In this document: in pieces, positions 50,622-60,566 of the stretch
Layout of the letters: the number at the start of each line of letters is the position of its first letter
Numbering within the stretch: position 1 is the first letter of the stretch
From: Pyxidicoccus xibeiensis
Lineage (GTDB): Bacteria; Myxococcota; Myxococcia; Myxococcales; Myxococcaceae
Length of the DNA stretch: 64,000 nucleotides
Reading direction: 5' to 3'
Assembly (NCBI RefSeq): GCF_024198175.1
Contig: NZ_JAJVKV010000011.1
Location: forward strand, 186,001-250,000
Notes under the pieces: model-generated
Databases searched by the model: none
What the model saw: only the letters and a program-made list of their open reading frames with translations
Told to the model about the DNA's origin: nothing
Program-made: the position numbers and the translations under genes

Positions 50622-51991
50622 GTCGCATCCTGGTCATCGAGGACGAGCCCATCATCCGCACGGAGCTGCGCCGGCTGCTGGTGCGCGCGGGGCACGACGT
50701 GTCGGAGGCGGGCTCGGTGCAGGAGGCGTCGGTCGACTACGCGCTGGACTCGTTCGACCTGGTGCTGTCGGACCTGCGGCTGCCGGGCGCTCCGGGCACG
50801 GACGTCATCGCGATGTGTCCCGGTGTGCCGGTGCTCATCATGACGAGCTACGCCACGGTGAAGTCGGCGGTGGACGCGATGAAGCTGGGCGCGGTGGACT
50901 ACATCGCCAAGCCGTTCGACCACGACGAGCTGCTGATGCAGGTGGAGCGGGTGCTGCGCGAGGGGAAGCTGACGCGGCAGAACGCGGCGCTGAAGCGCGA
51001 GGTGGAGCAGGCGTACTCGGTGGGAGGAATGGTGGGCACCTGCGCGGCCATGCGCGAGGTGTTCGAGCGCATCCGCAAGGTGGCCCCCTCCCCTGCCACG
51101 GTGCTGGTGCTGGGCGAGTCCGGCACGGGCAAGGAGCTGGTGGCGCGGGCCATCCACGCCCAGAGTCCCCGGACGGACGGGCCACTGGTGGCGGTGAACT
51201 GCGCGGCGATTCCAGAGGGGCTGCTGGAGAGCGAGCTGTTCGGCCACGAGAAGGGCGCCTTCACCGGGGCGCAGGCGGCGCATGCGGGGCTGGTGGAGGC
51301 GGCCCACGGCGGCACGCTCTTCCTCGACGAGATTGGCGAGCTGCCGGCGGCCGCGCAGGCACGCCTCCTGCGCATGCTGCAGGACGGAGAGGTGCGGCGG
51401 GTGGGCTCGACGCGGCCGCGCAAGGTGGACGTGCGGATTGTCGCGGCGACCCACCGGGACCTGCCCCGCCGGGTGCAGGAGGGGGCGTTCCGGCAGGACC
51501 TCTACTTCCGGCTGCGGGTGGTGGAGATTCGACTTCCGCCGCTGCGGGAGCGCGGAGAGGACCTGCCCGCGCTGGCGAAGTACCTGCTGGAGCGGGCGTG
51601 CCGGAAGCTGGGCCGGACACCGGCGACGTTCTCCCCGGAGGCGCTGCTGGCGCTGACCTCGCACCCCTGGCCCGGCAACGTGCGCGAGCTGGAGAACGCG
51701 ATTGAGCGCGCGGTCATCCTCGCGGACGGGCCGGTGGTGACACCGGACCTGCTGGCGCTGGAGCTGCCGGGGGGCGCGGAGGCCACGGTTGCCGAGGTGC
51801 CCGAGGCCAGCGACAGCACTGCCGAGGAGGCGGACGGCTCACCCGACTCGATGGAGGAGTACTTCCGCCGCTTCGTCCTGGAGCACCAGGAGCACATGGG
51901 CGAGACGGAGCTGGCGAAGCGGCTGGGTATCAGCCGCAAGGCGCTGTGGGAGAAGCGCCAGAAGCTCGGCATCCCCCGCACGCGCGCGTGA
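50618..51991 (+). CDS. NtrC-family sigma-54-dependent response regulator
   Basis: A protein of 457 residues. The receiver domain has phosphorylation site Asp52 (LSDLRLPG) and Lys in AKPF. The AAA+ domain has Walker A GESGTGKE, the sigma-54 contact loop GAFTGA, and Walker [15 protein letters not shown] Fis-type HTH lies at the C-terminus ([21 protein letters not shown]). All motifs needed to activate sigma-54 holoenzyme are present. It is coupled to the SSS-type sensor kinase and is comparable to the CbrA/CbrB pair. It may drive the porin-acs operon, where a sigma-54-like promoter and an upstream palindrome are seen. Confidence 0.92.
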   Translation: MSRILVIEDEPIIRTELRRLLVRAGHDVSEAGSVQEASVDYALDSFDLVLSDLRLPGAPGTDVIAMCPGVPVLIMTSYATVKSAVDAMKLGAVDYIAKPFDHDELLMQVERVLREGKLTRQNAALKREVEQAYSVGGMVGTCAAMREVFERIRKVAPSPATVLVLGESGTGKELVARAIHAQSPRTDGPLVAVNCAAIPEGLLESELFGHEKGAFTGAQAAHAGLVEAAHGGTLFLDEIGELPAAAQARLLRMLQDGEVRRVGSTRPRKVDVRIVAATHRDLPRRVQEGAFRQDLYFRLRVVEIRLPPLRERGEDLPALAKYLLERACRKLGRTPATFSPEALLALTSHPWPGNVRELENAIERAVILADGPVVTPDLLALELPGGAEATVAEVPEASDSTAEEADGSPDSMEEYFRRFVLEHQEHMGETELAKRLGISRKALWEKRQKLGIPRTRA

Positions 51992-52004
51992 CGCGCGCGT
52001 CAGG

Positions 52005-53651
52005 TCACCGGGCGCCTGTCCGCGGCAGCTTCAGCTCGTCCGCGAAGGCGTTGCGCAGCGCGGAGTCGAAGCCCTTGCCGTACACGTAGACCTCGACGTG
52101 CTCGCAGAAGAACGTCGCGCGGGGCTCACCGAACTTCCGCTTGAAGCCCACCATGTCGAGGTTCTCCGTGATGACGAACGTGTAGTCCGAGCGCTCGCCG
52201 CGCCGGGCGAGGTACCAGTCGAGGTTGTTGATCCACGGGTACGTGTCGCCGTCTCCCACCACCTGGTTCACCCACAGCCCCGTGCGGGAGAACAGCGAGG
52301 CGAGCCTGGCGTTCCAGTAGTCCGCCACGCCCCAGCCCAGCCCATGGCGCTCGCGGTTCGCATCCAGGCACGCGGCAATGCGCGCCTGGTAGCCGGAGAC
52401 GAAAGGCCCCTCGGTGCGCCACGGGTTGCGAGCGAATGTCACGCCCCAGGCCAGCGCCACCACGCCCAGCGCTCCAGCGCCGAGCGCCCGCTGCCACGTC
52501 TCGCGCGGCACCAGTCCTGCCGCGAAGGCCAGGCCGAGGAAGGGGAACAGGAGGGACAGCGGAAGGTAGCGGATGCACGTCGGGTCCTTGAAGAGCCCCG
52601 TCACCACCACCGCGCCCGCGTTCGTCCCCAGCGCGAGCACCCCGAAGAGGCACACCGCGTACACGCCCCACCGCTCGGACGCGGGCGCGGTCCACTGCCT
52701 GCACCGCACCACCAGCACCGCCACGGCGGCCAGCATCACGGCGACCCACAGGGCCGTCAGCCCCGGAGCTTCCCGTGCCCGCTCCCCCACCGCGAGCCCG
52801 AGCTGCCGGAGGCCCTCCACCGACTCCTCCAGGCGCAGCCGCGAGTATCCCGAGGAGCGCCTGCCGGTCAGCCACCGCGCCGCGCGGAAGCCCAGCGCCG
52901 TGGACACGCCCAGGATGCCGAGGGTGAGTCCCAGCCGCCGCCAGGACACCGGGCGCCACGCCACCGCGAGCAGCACGAGGCACAGCCCTACGGGCACGGT
53001 GAAGGCGACCACGAAGAGCCGGTCCGACGCGCTGGCCAGCAGGCACAGCGCGCCCAGCAGCCACGGCGCCAGCCGCGAAGTCCCACGGAAGGTCCGCAGC
53101 GCGAGCGCCAGCCCCGCCACCGCCATCAACGCCACGCTGAAGTGGATGGTGTTGGCCAGGGAGAGCTGCATCACCTCGAAGGTGCCCGCGCCGTAGGCCA
53201 CCAGCAGCGCGGCCACCACGCAGACGGCCACCACCTGTCCCAGCGCCGCCGCGCCCGGGGGCGCCACCGTGCGCACGAGGAGCTGCGTGGCGAGCACCAG
53301 CAGCACGACCTGCACCACGGCGTACAGGAGGACGGCGTACACGAAGGACCCGGACAGGGCCTCGAGCGCGAAGTACAGCGGCATGTCCGGGAAGAAGTAC
53401 GGCGCGGGCGTCAGCCGCCACCCGCCCCAGCGTCCGCCCAGCTCGAACAGGTCCCGGGACAGCGCCGGCAGGTAGAGGGCGTCCGAGTTGAAGAAGACCA
53501 CCGGGTCCAGCGTCCCGTCGCTGAAGCGGAAGAACAGGTTCACCAGCGCCAGGCCCAGCAGTGCCCAGGCCCCCGCATGCAGCCACCGGAACGCGGGGGC
53601 ACTCAGCGCCCCGGAGGGCGGGAGGTGCGAAGGAACGGGGGGCGGGGACAT
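52005..53651 (-). CDS. Polytopic membrane protein, possible GT-C type
   Basis: A protein of 548 residues from ATG 53651; the frame extends to 53915 but that part lacks hydrophobic character and would overlap the divergent gene. About 11 membrane spans, with an acidic motif in the first periplasmic loop (FFNSDALYLPAL), are reminiscent of GT-C glycosyltransferases. The soluble C-terminal part of about 150 residues contains DYWNARL, GDTYPWINNLDWYL and ERSDYTFVITENLD. The family is not recognised with certainty. It converges with the response regulator gene, 13 bases apart, and is divergent from a GT39-like gene, which hints at a shared envelope glycan function. Confidence 0.5.
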   Translation of the reverse strand: MSPPPVPSHLPPSGALSAPAFRWLHAGAWALLGLALVNLFFRFSDGTLDPVVFFNSDALYLPALSRDLFELGGRWGGWRLTPAPYFFPDMPLYFALEALSGSFVYAVLLYAVVQVVLLVLATQLLVRTVAPPGAAALGQVVAVCVVAALLVAYGAGTFEVMQLSLANTIHFSVALMAVAGLALALRTFRGTSRLAPWLLGALCLLASASDRLFVVAFTVPVGLCLVLLAVAWRPVSWRRLGLTLGILGVSTALGFRAARWLTGRRSSGYSRLRLEESVEGLRQLGLAVGERAREAPGLTALWVAVMLAAVAVLVVRCRQWTAPASERWGVYAVCLFGVLALGTNAGAVVVTGLFKDPTCIRYLPLSLLFPFLGLAFAAGLVPRETWQRALGAGALGVVALAWGVTFARNPWRTEGPFVSGYQARIAACLDANRERHGLGWGVADYWNARLASLFSRTGLWVNQVVGDGDTYPWINNLDWYLARRGERSDYTFVITENLDMVGFKRKFGEPRATFFCEHVEVYVYGKGFDSALRNAFADELKLPRTGAR

Positions 53652-53850
53652 GGCGGGCCTGTGTCTATCCCCACCCGGGGCCCGCTCCAACGGGGTTCTG
53701 CCCGGATGGAGGGCGGGCGGCCATGGCGGGGCACGAGACACGTCACGGAGGCGCAATACTCCTCTGGCCAACGGGCGCCCGGTGCGCTTTGTCCAGGACG
53801 TGAGCGTGACGTCCCCCGCCCCAGCCCCCTCTCCCATTGCCGGCCCAGGC

Positions 53851-55194
53851 ATGAAGCTCTGCCTCGTCCTGCTCGGGGTGTCGGCGGGGGTGCGGCTCGC
53901 GCTGGCCCTGGGCACGGACGTCTACTTCGACACCGCGTACTACTGGCAGTGGGCCCGGCATCCGGCGTGGGGGTACTTCGACCACCCGCCCATGGTGGCG
54001 TGGCTCATCGCGGCGCTCGGCATCCACGGCACGGCGCTGCTGTGTGGCGCGGGCACGGTGGCCGCGGTGTGGGGCCTGGCGCGCGACGTCCACGGCAGCC
54101 GCGAGGCGGCCTGGCGCGCGGCGGCGCTGTGGAGCGTGGCGCCCGTCGGCGTGGTGGCGGGAGCCTGGGCCACGCCGGACTCGCCGCTGCTCCTCTTCTG
54201 GACGCTGGCGCTGTGGGCGCTGTGGCGCGAGCGCTGGCTCTGGGCGGGCCTGGCCTGCGGGCTGGCGCTGCTGTCGAAGTACCCGGCGGTGCTGCTGGGC
54301 CTGGCCTTCCTGGCCGCGGCGGCGAGGGCCCGGAGGCTGCCGGCGGGCGCCTGGGGCACGGCCGCGCTGGCCGCGCTGTGCTTCGTCCCGGTGGTGCTGT
54401 GGAACGCCCGGCACGAGTGGGTGGGCTTCGCCTTCCAGCTCAAGCACGGCCTGGGCGGGCGGGGCGGGTGGGCCACCTTTGGTGAGTACCTCGGCGGGCA
54501 GCTGGCGCTGGGAGGCCCGGTGCTGTTCCCCCTGGCGCTGGTGTACGCGGTGCGCGGCCCGCGAGAGCAGTTCCTCGTCCGGATGGCGGCGGTGGTGCCG
54601 CTGCTCTTCTTCGGCTACGCGGCGGCGCGCACGCGGGGCGAGGCCAACTGGCCCGCGGCGGCGTACCTGGCCGCGTGCGTGGGCGTGGCGGGCATGCGCC
54701 CGGTCTGGCAGCGCCTGGTGGCGGGCACGGGCCTCGCGGTGGTGCTGGCGGTGGGCACACACCTCTTCATCCCGGTGCTGCGCTTCGAGCGCGACACCGC
54801 GCTGTGGCGCACGCACGGCTGGAGCGTGCTGCGCGAGCTGGCCAACCCGGAGCGGCTGTTCCCCGGCGCCGACGCGCGCAACGTGGCCGCCATCTACGCG
54901 CCCAACTACCAGCTCGCCTCGCAGGTGGCGCGCTACACGGGCGCGGTGACGGACACCGGCGCCCCCGCACGCTACAGCCAGTACGACTTGTGGCCAGACC
55001 CGGCCATCGCTCCGGGGCAGGACGTGCTGTGGGTCGGCGAGGGAGGTCCGAACCCGCCGGACGACCTGGTCTCCCGCTTCACCTCGGTGGAGGGCCCCGT
55101 GGAGCTCGGCGGCGACTTCCGCGAGCGCAGGCTGCACACGTACCTGGTGTGGTGGCTCCGCGGTCTGAAGCCCGTGCCGCCTCCCCAACAGTGA
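53851..55194 (+). CDS. GT39/ArnT-type membrane glycosyltransferase
   Basis: A protein of 447 residues from ATG 53851. The first periplasmic loop has the PMT_2 signature: DTAYYWQWARHPAWGYFDHPP (the family usually has DEAYYW...YYDHPP). Multiple membrane spans follow, then a soluble C-terminal domain of about 110 residues. Enzymes of this class transfer a sugar from a polyprenyl-phosphate carrier to lipid or protein on the outer face of the inner membrane. The catalytic acidic residue usually written DE is DT here, so the following residues should be checked. Acceptor and sugar are unknown. Confidence 0.8.
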   Translation: MKLCLVLLGVSAGVRLALALGTDVYFDTAYYWQWARHPAWGYFDHPPMVAWLIAALGIHGTALLCGAGTVAAVWGLARDVHGSREAAWRAAALWSVAPVGVVAGAWATPDSPLLLFWTLALWALWRERWLWAGLACGLALLSKYPAVLLGLAFLAAAARARRLPAGAWGTAALAALCFVPVVLWNARHEWVGFAFQLKHGLGGRGGWATFGEYLGGQLALGGPVLFPLALVYAVRGPREQFLVRMAAVVPLLFFGYAAARTRGEANWPAAAYLAACVGVAGMRPVWQRLVAGTGLAVVLAVGTHLFIPVLRFERDTALWRTHGWSVLRELANPERLFPGADARNVAAIYAPNYQLASQVARYTGAVTDTGAPARYSQYDLWPDPAIAPGQDVLWVGEGGPNPPDDLVSRFTSVEGPVELGGDFRERRLHTYLVWWLRGLKPVPPPQQ

Positions 55195-55208
55195 GCCCCC
55201 GCACAACC

Positions 55209-55267
55209 TGTTACGACGCACTGCACGAATCGTTACCGCGGTAACGCCCACGTCACCTTCCGTAACA
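55209..55267. promoter_or_regulatory. Nested inverted repeats upstream of the porin-acs operon
   Basis: A perfect 16-bp palindrome, CGTTACCGCGGTAACG (55231-55246), lies inside a second inverted pair TGTTACG (55209-55215) and CGTAACA (55261-55267) with nearly the same centre. All four half-sites share the core GTTAC/GTAAC. The centre is about 108 bp upstream of the start predicted from the sigma-54-like promoter, a normal distance for an NtrC-type activator site. Confidence 0.6.
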
Positions 55268-55320
55268 TCCTGACGCACCGGGCCAACCTGTAAGGTCTTG
55301 AATCTCCGCACAGCGTGCGT

Positions 55321-55336
55321 TGGCAGAGGGGTTGCT
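55321..55336 (+). promoter_or_regulatory. Candidate sigma-54 (-24/-12) promoter
   Basis: TGGCAGAGGGGTTGCT fits TGGCACG-N4-TTGCW with the essential GG and GC at correct spacing and two mismatches. The predicted transcription start is near 55347. It overlaps the ribosome site of the ATG at 55338, so either the porin starts at 55350 as a nearly leaderless message or this match is chance. Confidence 0.4.
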
Positions 55337-55337
55337 C

Positions 55338-56456
55338 ATGTCGGCGGGCATGCGCCCTGCCCCCCTTCGCCCGCTGTCGCTCCTGGCCGCCCTGGTGGCC
55401 CTGTGGACCGCCGGCCCCGCGGCCGCCGCCAGGATTCCCCTCGGTGAGGAGGCCAGCCTCAACGTGGGCATCCTCCTGCAGCCGCAGCTCCAGCTCATCG
55501 AGGACGGTGCGCCGGTTGGCGCCGTGGGCACCGACCTCTACCTGCGCCGCATCCGGCTCATCGTCGGCGGCACCATCACGAAGAAGCTGTCGTTCTTCGC
55601 CGAAATCGACCAGCCCAACTTCGGCAAGGACGGCAACTTCAACGTCACCCTCTTCGTCCAGGACGCGTACCTGTCCTACGAGTTCGCCGACAAGATCTGG
55701 GTGGAGGCCGGCCTGCTCCTCGCGCCGCTCTCGCACCACTCGCTGCAGGGCGCCACGTCACTCAACACCGTCGACTACCACTCCAGCCTCATCCGCTATC
55801 CGGCCACCGTCGGGAAGATCTGGCGCGACACCGGCGCGCAGGTGCGTGGCTTCGCCGGTCCGCTCCACTTCCGTGCCGCCATCTTCAACGGCGCCGAGGG
55901 CACCACCCGGGAGAACGCCCCCGCCATCAACCCGGACGACCTGCCCCGCGGCCTCGCCCACGTCCGCTGGAACTTCCTCGGCCGCGAGGAGGACTTCTTC
56001 TTCAAGGGCATCTACTTCGCCGACAAGCCCCTGCTGTCGGTGGGCGCGGGCGTGGACTACCAGCCCTCCGCGGTGGGCAGCGCCACCGGCGTCCACGACG
56101 CACTGGCGCTCGCGCTGGACGTCTTCTTCGACCTGCCGCTGCCGGATGACCAGGAGGTGGTCTTCCAGACCAACGTCTTCCACTACCGCCAGGGCTTCGA
56201 CGTCCCGCAGAGCGGCACCGGCTTCTTCACCGAGCTGGGCTGGCGCTTCGGCCAGCTGCAGCCGGTGCTCTCCGCCGAGTACTTCCACTCGCGCGTCGCC
56301 AACCAGGACCTGCTCGCCCTGCGGCCCGGGTTCAACCTCTGGTTCCAGAAACACACCCTGAACCTCAAGACGGAGGTGGCGCTCGCCCGCGTGGGAGACA
56401 TCTCCGAGGCGGAGACGGCCATCACCGGCACCGCCCAGCTCCAGCTCTTCTACTGA
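55338..56456 (+). CDS. Outer-membrane porin (OprO/OprP phosphate-selective type fold)
   Basis: A protein of 372 residues from ATG 55338 (AGAGGGG upstream); ATG 55350 also gives a full signal peptide and would be used if the sigma-54 promoter is real. The signal peptide ends near GPAAA. The mature protein has alternating beta strands, Gly/aromatic turns and a C-terminal aromatic residue (LQLFY) as in outer-membrane barrels. It matches the porin O/P family in layout. It is 14 bases before acetyl-CoA synthetase, so it probably admits acetate or other small anions for that pathway. Confidence 0.8.
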   Translation: MSAGMRPAPLRPLSLLAALVALWTAGPAAAARIPLGEEASLNVGILLQPQLQLIEDGAPVGAVGTDLYLRRIRLIVGGTITKKLSFFAEIDQPNFGKDGNFNVTLFVQDAYLSYEFADKIWVEAGLLLAPLSHHSLQGATSLNTVDYHSSLIRYPATVGKIWRDTGAQVRGFAGPLHFRAAIFNGAEGTTRENAPAINPDDLPRGLAHVRWNFLGREEDFFFKGIYFADKPLLSVGAGVDYQPSAVGSATGVHDALALALDVFFDLPLPDDQEVVFQTNVFHYRQGFDVPQSGTGFFTELGWRFGQLQPVLSAEYFHSRVANQDLLALRPGFNLWFQKHTLNLKTEVALARVGDISEAETAITGTAQLQLFY

Positions 56457-56470
56457 CCGCCCACACGAGG

Positions 56471-58447
56471 ATGACCACCCCCATGGCCCCGACGAAGGAC
56501 GCGTTCATCCAGCCGAAGGAGAAGTTCAGCCGCACCTCGCACGTGAAGAGCCTGGAGGACTACCAGCGCCTCTACAAACAGAGCCTGGAGCAGCCGGAGG
56601 CCTTCTGGGGCGAGATGGCCCAGCAGCTCACCTGGTTCCACAAGCCGGACACCGTGCTGGACGTGGACACCGAGCAGGTGGACTTCGCCTGGTTCAGCGG
56701 CGGCAAGCTCAACGCGGCCTTCAACTGCGTGGACCGCCATGCGCGGGTGCGTCCCAACAAGCCCGCCATCATCTGGGCGCAGAACGAGCCCGGCGAGTAC
56801 CAGGTCATCACCTTCCGCGACCTCCAGCACCACGTGGGCCGCGTGGCCAACGTGCTGAAGGCCCACGGCGTGCGCAAGGGCGACCGCGTCTGCATCTACC
56901 TGCCCATGGTGCCGGAGCTGGCGTACACCATGCTCGCGTGCGCCCGTATCGGCGCGGTGCACTCGGTGGTCTTCGCCGGCTTCTCCGCCGAGGCGCTGCG
57001 CGAGCGCATCCTCGACTCGGGTGCCAGGGTGCTCGTCACCGCCAACGAGGGCCCGCGCGGCCCGAAGATGGTGCCCACCAAGGCCATCGCCGACGAGGCG
57101 GCCGAGGGACTCTCGCTGGTGGAGTCCGTCCTCGTCGTGCGCCGCACCTCCAAGGAGGTGCCCATGCTCGCCGGCCGCGACTACTGGCTGGACGCGGAGA
57201 TGGCGAAGCACCGCGGCACCTGCCCCGCCGAGTGGATGGACGCCGAGGACCCGCTCTTCATCCTCTACACGTCCGGCTCCACCGGGAAGCCCAAGGGCGT
57301 GCTGCACACCACCGGCGGCTACCTCACCTATGCCGCCACCACGTTCCGCTACGTCTTCGACATCCAGCCGGACGACGTGCACTTCTGCGCGGCGGACCTC
57401 GGCTGGGTGACGGGCCACAGCTACATCCTCTACGGGCCGCTCATCAACGGCACCACCACGGTGATGTTCGAGTCCACGCCCACCTACCCGGACGCGTCCC
57501 GGCTCTGGCGCGTGGTGGATGACCTCAAGGCCACCATCCTCTACACGGCGCCCACCGCGCTGCGCGCCCTCATCAAGGAGGGTGACGCCTGGGTGAGGAA
57601 GGGCTCGCGCCAGTCGCTGCGCCTCTTGGGCTCGGTGGGCGAGCCCATCAACCCGGAGGTGTGGCGCTGGTACCACGACGTGGTGGGCGAGGGCCGCTGC
57701 CCGGTGGTGGACACGTGGTGGCAGACGGAGACCGGCGGCATCCTGATTTCGCCGCTGCCCGGAGCCACGCCGTGCAAGCCCGGCTCGGCCACCCTGCCCT
57801 TCTTCGGCGTGGAGCCGGTGCTGGTGGACGACGAGGGCCGCGTCATCGAGGGCAACGGCGTCAGCGGCAACCTGTGCCTGGCGCGCTCGTGGCCCGGACA
57901 GGCGCGCACGCTGTACGGCCACCACCAGCGCTTCGTGGAGACGTACTACTCGCGCTTCCCCAACCTGTACTTCACGGGTGACGGCTGCCGGCGCGACGAG
58001 GACGGCTACTACTGGATTACCGGCCGCGTGGACGACGTGCTCAACGTCTCCGGCCACCGCCTGGGCACCGCCGAGGTGGAGAGCGCGCTGGTGGCGCACG
58101 AGTCCGTGGCCGAGGCCGCCGTGGTGGGCTTCCCGCATGACTTGAAGGGCACGGGCGTGTGCGCCTTCGTCACCGTGAAGCCGGACTGGCAGGAGGCCTC
58201 GTCGGAGCAGATGGTGGGCGCGCTCAAGGAGCAGGTGCGCCACGTCATCGGCCCCATCGCCACGCCGGACCGTGTGGTGCTGGTCAGTGGCCTGCCCAAG
58301 ACGCGCTCCGGGAAGATTCTCCGGCGCATGCTGCGCAAGATTGCCTCCGGTGAGACGGAGAACCTGGGTGACGCCACCACCCTGGCGGACCCCGCCGTGC
58401 TCGACGAATTGCTCGCGAAGGGCAGCCCCCCGCAGGTCAAGCGATGA
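56471..58447 (+). CDS. acs: Acetyl-CoA synthetase (AMP-forming)
   Basis: A protein of 658 residues, full length for the family. It converts acetate, ATP and CoA to acetyl-CoA. Motifs: YTSGSTGKPKGVLHTTGGYL (P-loop), ADLGWVTGHSYILYGPL, DTWWQTETGG, YFTGDG, and the C-terminal PKTRSGKILRR whose Lys is the acetylation control site in Salmonella Acs. The start at 56471 has little ribosome site; ATG 56483 (AGGA ten bases upstream) is an alternative. It is the second gene of the porin-acs-DUF485-symporter operon. Confidence 0.95.
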   Translation: MTTPMAPTKDAFIQPKEKFSRTSHVKSLEDYQRLYKQSLEQPEAFWGEMAQQLTWFHKPDTVLDVDTEQVDFAWFSGGKLNAAFNCVDRHARVRPNKPAIIWAQNEPGEYQVITFRDLQHHVGRVANVLKAHGVRKGDRVCIYLPMVPELAYTMLACARIGAVHSVVFAGFSAEALRERILDSGARVLVTANEGPRGPKMVPTKAIADEAAEGLSLVESVLVVRRTSKEVPMLAGRDYWLDAEMAKHRGTCPAEWMDAEDPLFILYTSGSTGKPKGVLHTTGGYLTYAATTFRYVFDIQPDDVHFCAADLGWVTGHSYILYGPLINGTTTVMFESTPTYPDASRLWRVVDDLKATILYTAPTALRALIKEGDAWVRKGSRQSLRLLGSVGEPINPEVWRWYHDVVGEGRCPVVDTWWQTETGGILISPLPGATPCKPGSATLPFFGVEPVLVDDEGRVIEGNGVSGNLCLARSWPGQARTLYGHHQRFVETYYSRFPNLYFTGDGCRRDEDGYYWITGRVDDVLNVSGHRLGTAEVESALVAHESVAEAAVVGFPHDLKGTGVCAFVTVKPDWQEASSEQMVGALKEQVRHVIGPIATPDRVVLVSGLPKTRSGKILRRMLRKIASGETENLGDATTLADPAVLDELLAKGSPPQVKR

Positions 58448-58461
58448 CAGGAGGAACTTCG

Positions 58462-58746
58462 ATGTCAGCGAAATCCCAAGAGGAAGCGCTCGAGGCGCTC
58501 GCGGCGGCACGCTGGCGCGTGGCCGCGGCACTCACCGTGGCCACGCTGGTGGCGTACCTGGGCTTCATCCTGCTGGTCGCCTTCAACAAGCCGCTGATGG
58601 GCCGGCAGATCGTCCCGGGCCTGTCCGTGGGCATCCTGCTGGGGGCGCTCGTCATCGTCACCGCCTGGGTGCTGACGGGCATCTACCGGCTCTGGGCGAA
58701 CGGGCCGTACGACCGCGCCCTCCACAAGTACCGCGGCGGAAAGTGA
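58462..58746 (+). CDS. DUF485 small membrane protein (YjcH-like)
   Basis: A protein of 94 residues from ATG 58462, with AGGAGG seven bases upstream; an earlier ATG at 58444 overlaps the acs stop and is less likely. Two membrane helices are followed by a conserved cytoplasmic end ([11 protein letters not shown]). YjcH-type proteins are regularly encoded between acs and actP, as here, and are presumed to assist the symporter. Confidence 0.85.
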   Translation: MSAKSQEEALEALAAARWRVAAALTVATLVAYLGFILLVAFNKPLMGRQIVPGLSVGILLGALVIVTAWVLTGIYRLWANGPYDRALHKYRGGK

Positions 58747-58753
58747 GGACGGC

Positions 58754-60382
58754 ATGAATCCGACCACGACGGGCACGCAGCTGGGCCAGCCCAACGCCAC
58801 GGCCATCCTCTTCTTCCTCATCTTCGTCGCCATCACCCTGGGGATTACGTACTGGGCGGCGCGCAAGACGAAGACGACCTCGGAGTTCTTCGCCGCGGGC
58901 GGCGGGGTGAGTGCCTGGCAGAACGGCTTCGCGCTGGCCGGCGACTACATGAGCGCCGCCAGCTTCCTGGGCATTGCCGGCCTGGTGGCCATGTCCGGCT
59001 TCGACGGCCTCATCTACTCGGTGGGCTGGCTGGTGGGCTGGCCGGTGGTGACGTTCCTCATCGCCGAGCCGCTGCGCAACCTGGGCAAGTACACCTTCGC
59101 GGACGTGGTGGCCTACCGACTGCGGCAGACGCCGGTGCGCCTGTCCGCGGCGCTGGGCACGCTCACGGTGGTGAGCTTCTACCTGATTGCGCAGATGGTG
59201 GGCGCCGGCAACCTCATCCACCTGCTCTTCGGCCTGTCCTACGAGATGGCGGTCATCATCGTGGGCGCGGTGATGATTCTCTACGTGCTCTTCGGCGGGA
59301 TGATTGCCACCACGTGGGTGCAGATCGTGAAGGCCGTCCTGCTGCTGGCCGGCGCGTCGGCGCTGGCGGGGGCGGTGCTCTTCAAGTTCGGCTTCAACCC
59401 GCTCACGCTGTTCAGCGAGGCCGCGAAGGTCTACGGCCCGGAGACGCTGGCTCCTGGCAAGCTGGTGGCCAGCCCGCTGGAGGCCATCTCGCTGGGGGTG
59501 GCGCTGATGTTCGGCACGGCGGGGCTGCCGCACATCCTGATGCGGTTCTACACGGTGCCGGACGCGAAGGCGGCGCGCAGCAGCGTGTTCTACGCCACGG
59601 GGCTCATCGGCTACTTCTACCTGGTGACGTTCATCCTCGGGTTCGGCGCGTCGGTGCTGGTGGGCCGGCAGGCGATTACCAGCGTGGACAAGGGCGGCAA
59701 CATGGCGGCGCCCATGCTGGCCGAAGTCTTGGGCGGCACGGGCTTCCTGGGCTTCATCTCCGCGGTGGCCTTCGCCACCATCCTCGCGGTGGTGGCGGGC
59801 CTGACGCTGTCCGGCGCGGCGGCGCTGTCGCATGACTTGTGGTCCACGGTGGTGCGCAAGGGCAAGGCGCCCGAGCACGAGCAGCTCAAGGTGGCGCGGC
59901 TGGCCAGCCTGCTGCTGGGCGTGCTGGCGGTGATTCTGGGCGTGGCCTTCAAGGGGCAGAACGTGGCCTTCATGGTGGGCCTGGCCTTCGCCATCGCCGC
60001 GAGCGCCAACTTCCCGGCGCTGCTGCTGTCCATGTCCTGGAAGCGCTTCACCACGAATGGCGCGGTGGCCAGCATGCTGACGGGGGCCTTCAGCGCGGTG
60101 GTGCTCATCTTCCTGTCACCCACGGTGCAGGTGGACCTGTTCAAGAACGCCACCGCGTTCTTCCCGCTGAAGAACCCGGGCATCATCACCATTCCCCTGT
60201 CGTTCGCGGTGGGCGTGCTGGTGTCGCTGATGTTCCCGGAGCAGGAGTCCAGCGACCGCTTCGCCGAGGTGAAGCACCGGATGCACGTAGGCGCCGTCCT
60301 GCCCACCCTGCCGGCGCCGGAGGTCCCCGCATCGACGGCCGTGGGCACGCCCGCACAGGTGCCTGGCCCGAGCAGGGCCTGA
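58754..60382 (+). CDS. actP: Cation/acetate symporter (SSS family, ActP-like)
   Basis: A protein of 542 residues with about 13 membrane spans. SSS signatures include [29 protein letters not shown] and the [15 protein letters not shown] segment typical of ActP. It takes up acetate with a cation. It follows the DUF485 gene by seven bases and ends the acetate operon, before a GC-rich hairpin. Other monocarboxylates such as propionate or pyruvate are possible substrates. Confidence 0.9.
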   Translation: MNPTTTGTQLGQPNATAILFFLIFVAITLGITYWAARKTKTTSEFFAAGGGVSAWQNGFALAGDYMSAASFLGIAGLVAMSGFDGLIYSVGWLVGWPVVTFLIAEPLRNLGKYTFADVVAYRLRQTPVRLSAALGTLTVVSFYLIAQMVGAGNLIHLLFGLSYEMAVIIVGAVMILYVLFGGMIATTWVQIVKAVLLLAGASALAGAVLFKFGFNPLTLFSEAAKVYGPETLAPGKLVASPLEAISLGVALMFGTAGLPHILMRFYTVPDAKAARSSVFYATGLIGYFYLVTFILGFGASVLVGRQAITSVDKGGNMAAPMLAEVLGGTGFLGFISAVAFATILAVVAGLTLSGAAALSHDLWSTVVRKGKAPEHEQLKVARLASLLLGVLAVILGVAFKGQNVAFMVGLAFAIAASANFPALLLSMSWKRFTTNGAVASMLTGAFSAVVLIFLSPTVQVDLFKNATAFFPLKNPGIITIPLSFAVGVLVSLMFPEQESSDRFAEVKHRMHVGAVLPTLPAPEVPASTAVGTPAQVPGPSRA

Positions 60383-60435
60383 CGTCGAAGGAATTGTCCT
60401 CCTCCCATTCCCCCCCGGAGGAGGAGGGCACGGAT

Positions 60436-60466
60436 GGGGCCCGGGTCTCCAAGGGGTCCGGGCCCC
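60436..60466 (+). terminator. GC-rich hairpin after the acetate operon
   Basis: GGGGCCCGG and CCGGGCCCC form a perfect 9-bp stem around a 13-base loop, 53 bases past the symporter stop. There is no T tract. Confidence 0.55.
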
Positions 60467-60566
60467 TCCCCGCTTCACCATAGGCATGCGGTGCCACCGC
60501 CGGGGATAGGGCTACGATTCCAGCTGCCGCGACACAGTCCCCCCTCTCTGACGAGACGGCAGCCCC

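Noticed and set aside
51980-52000. Tandem ACGCGCGCGT units at the end of the response regulator gene as a terminator
   Set aside because: The first copy is part of the coding end. Each unit is simple alternating CG sequence, and no defined stem-loop stands out.
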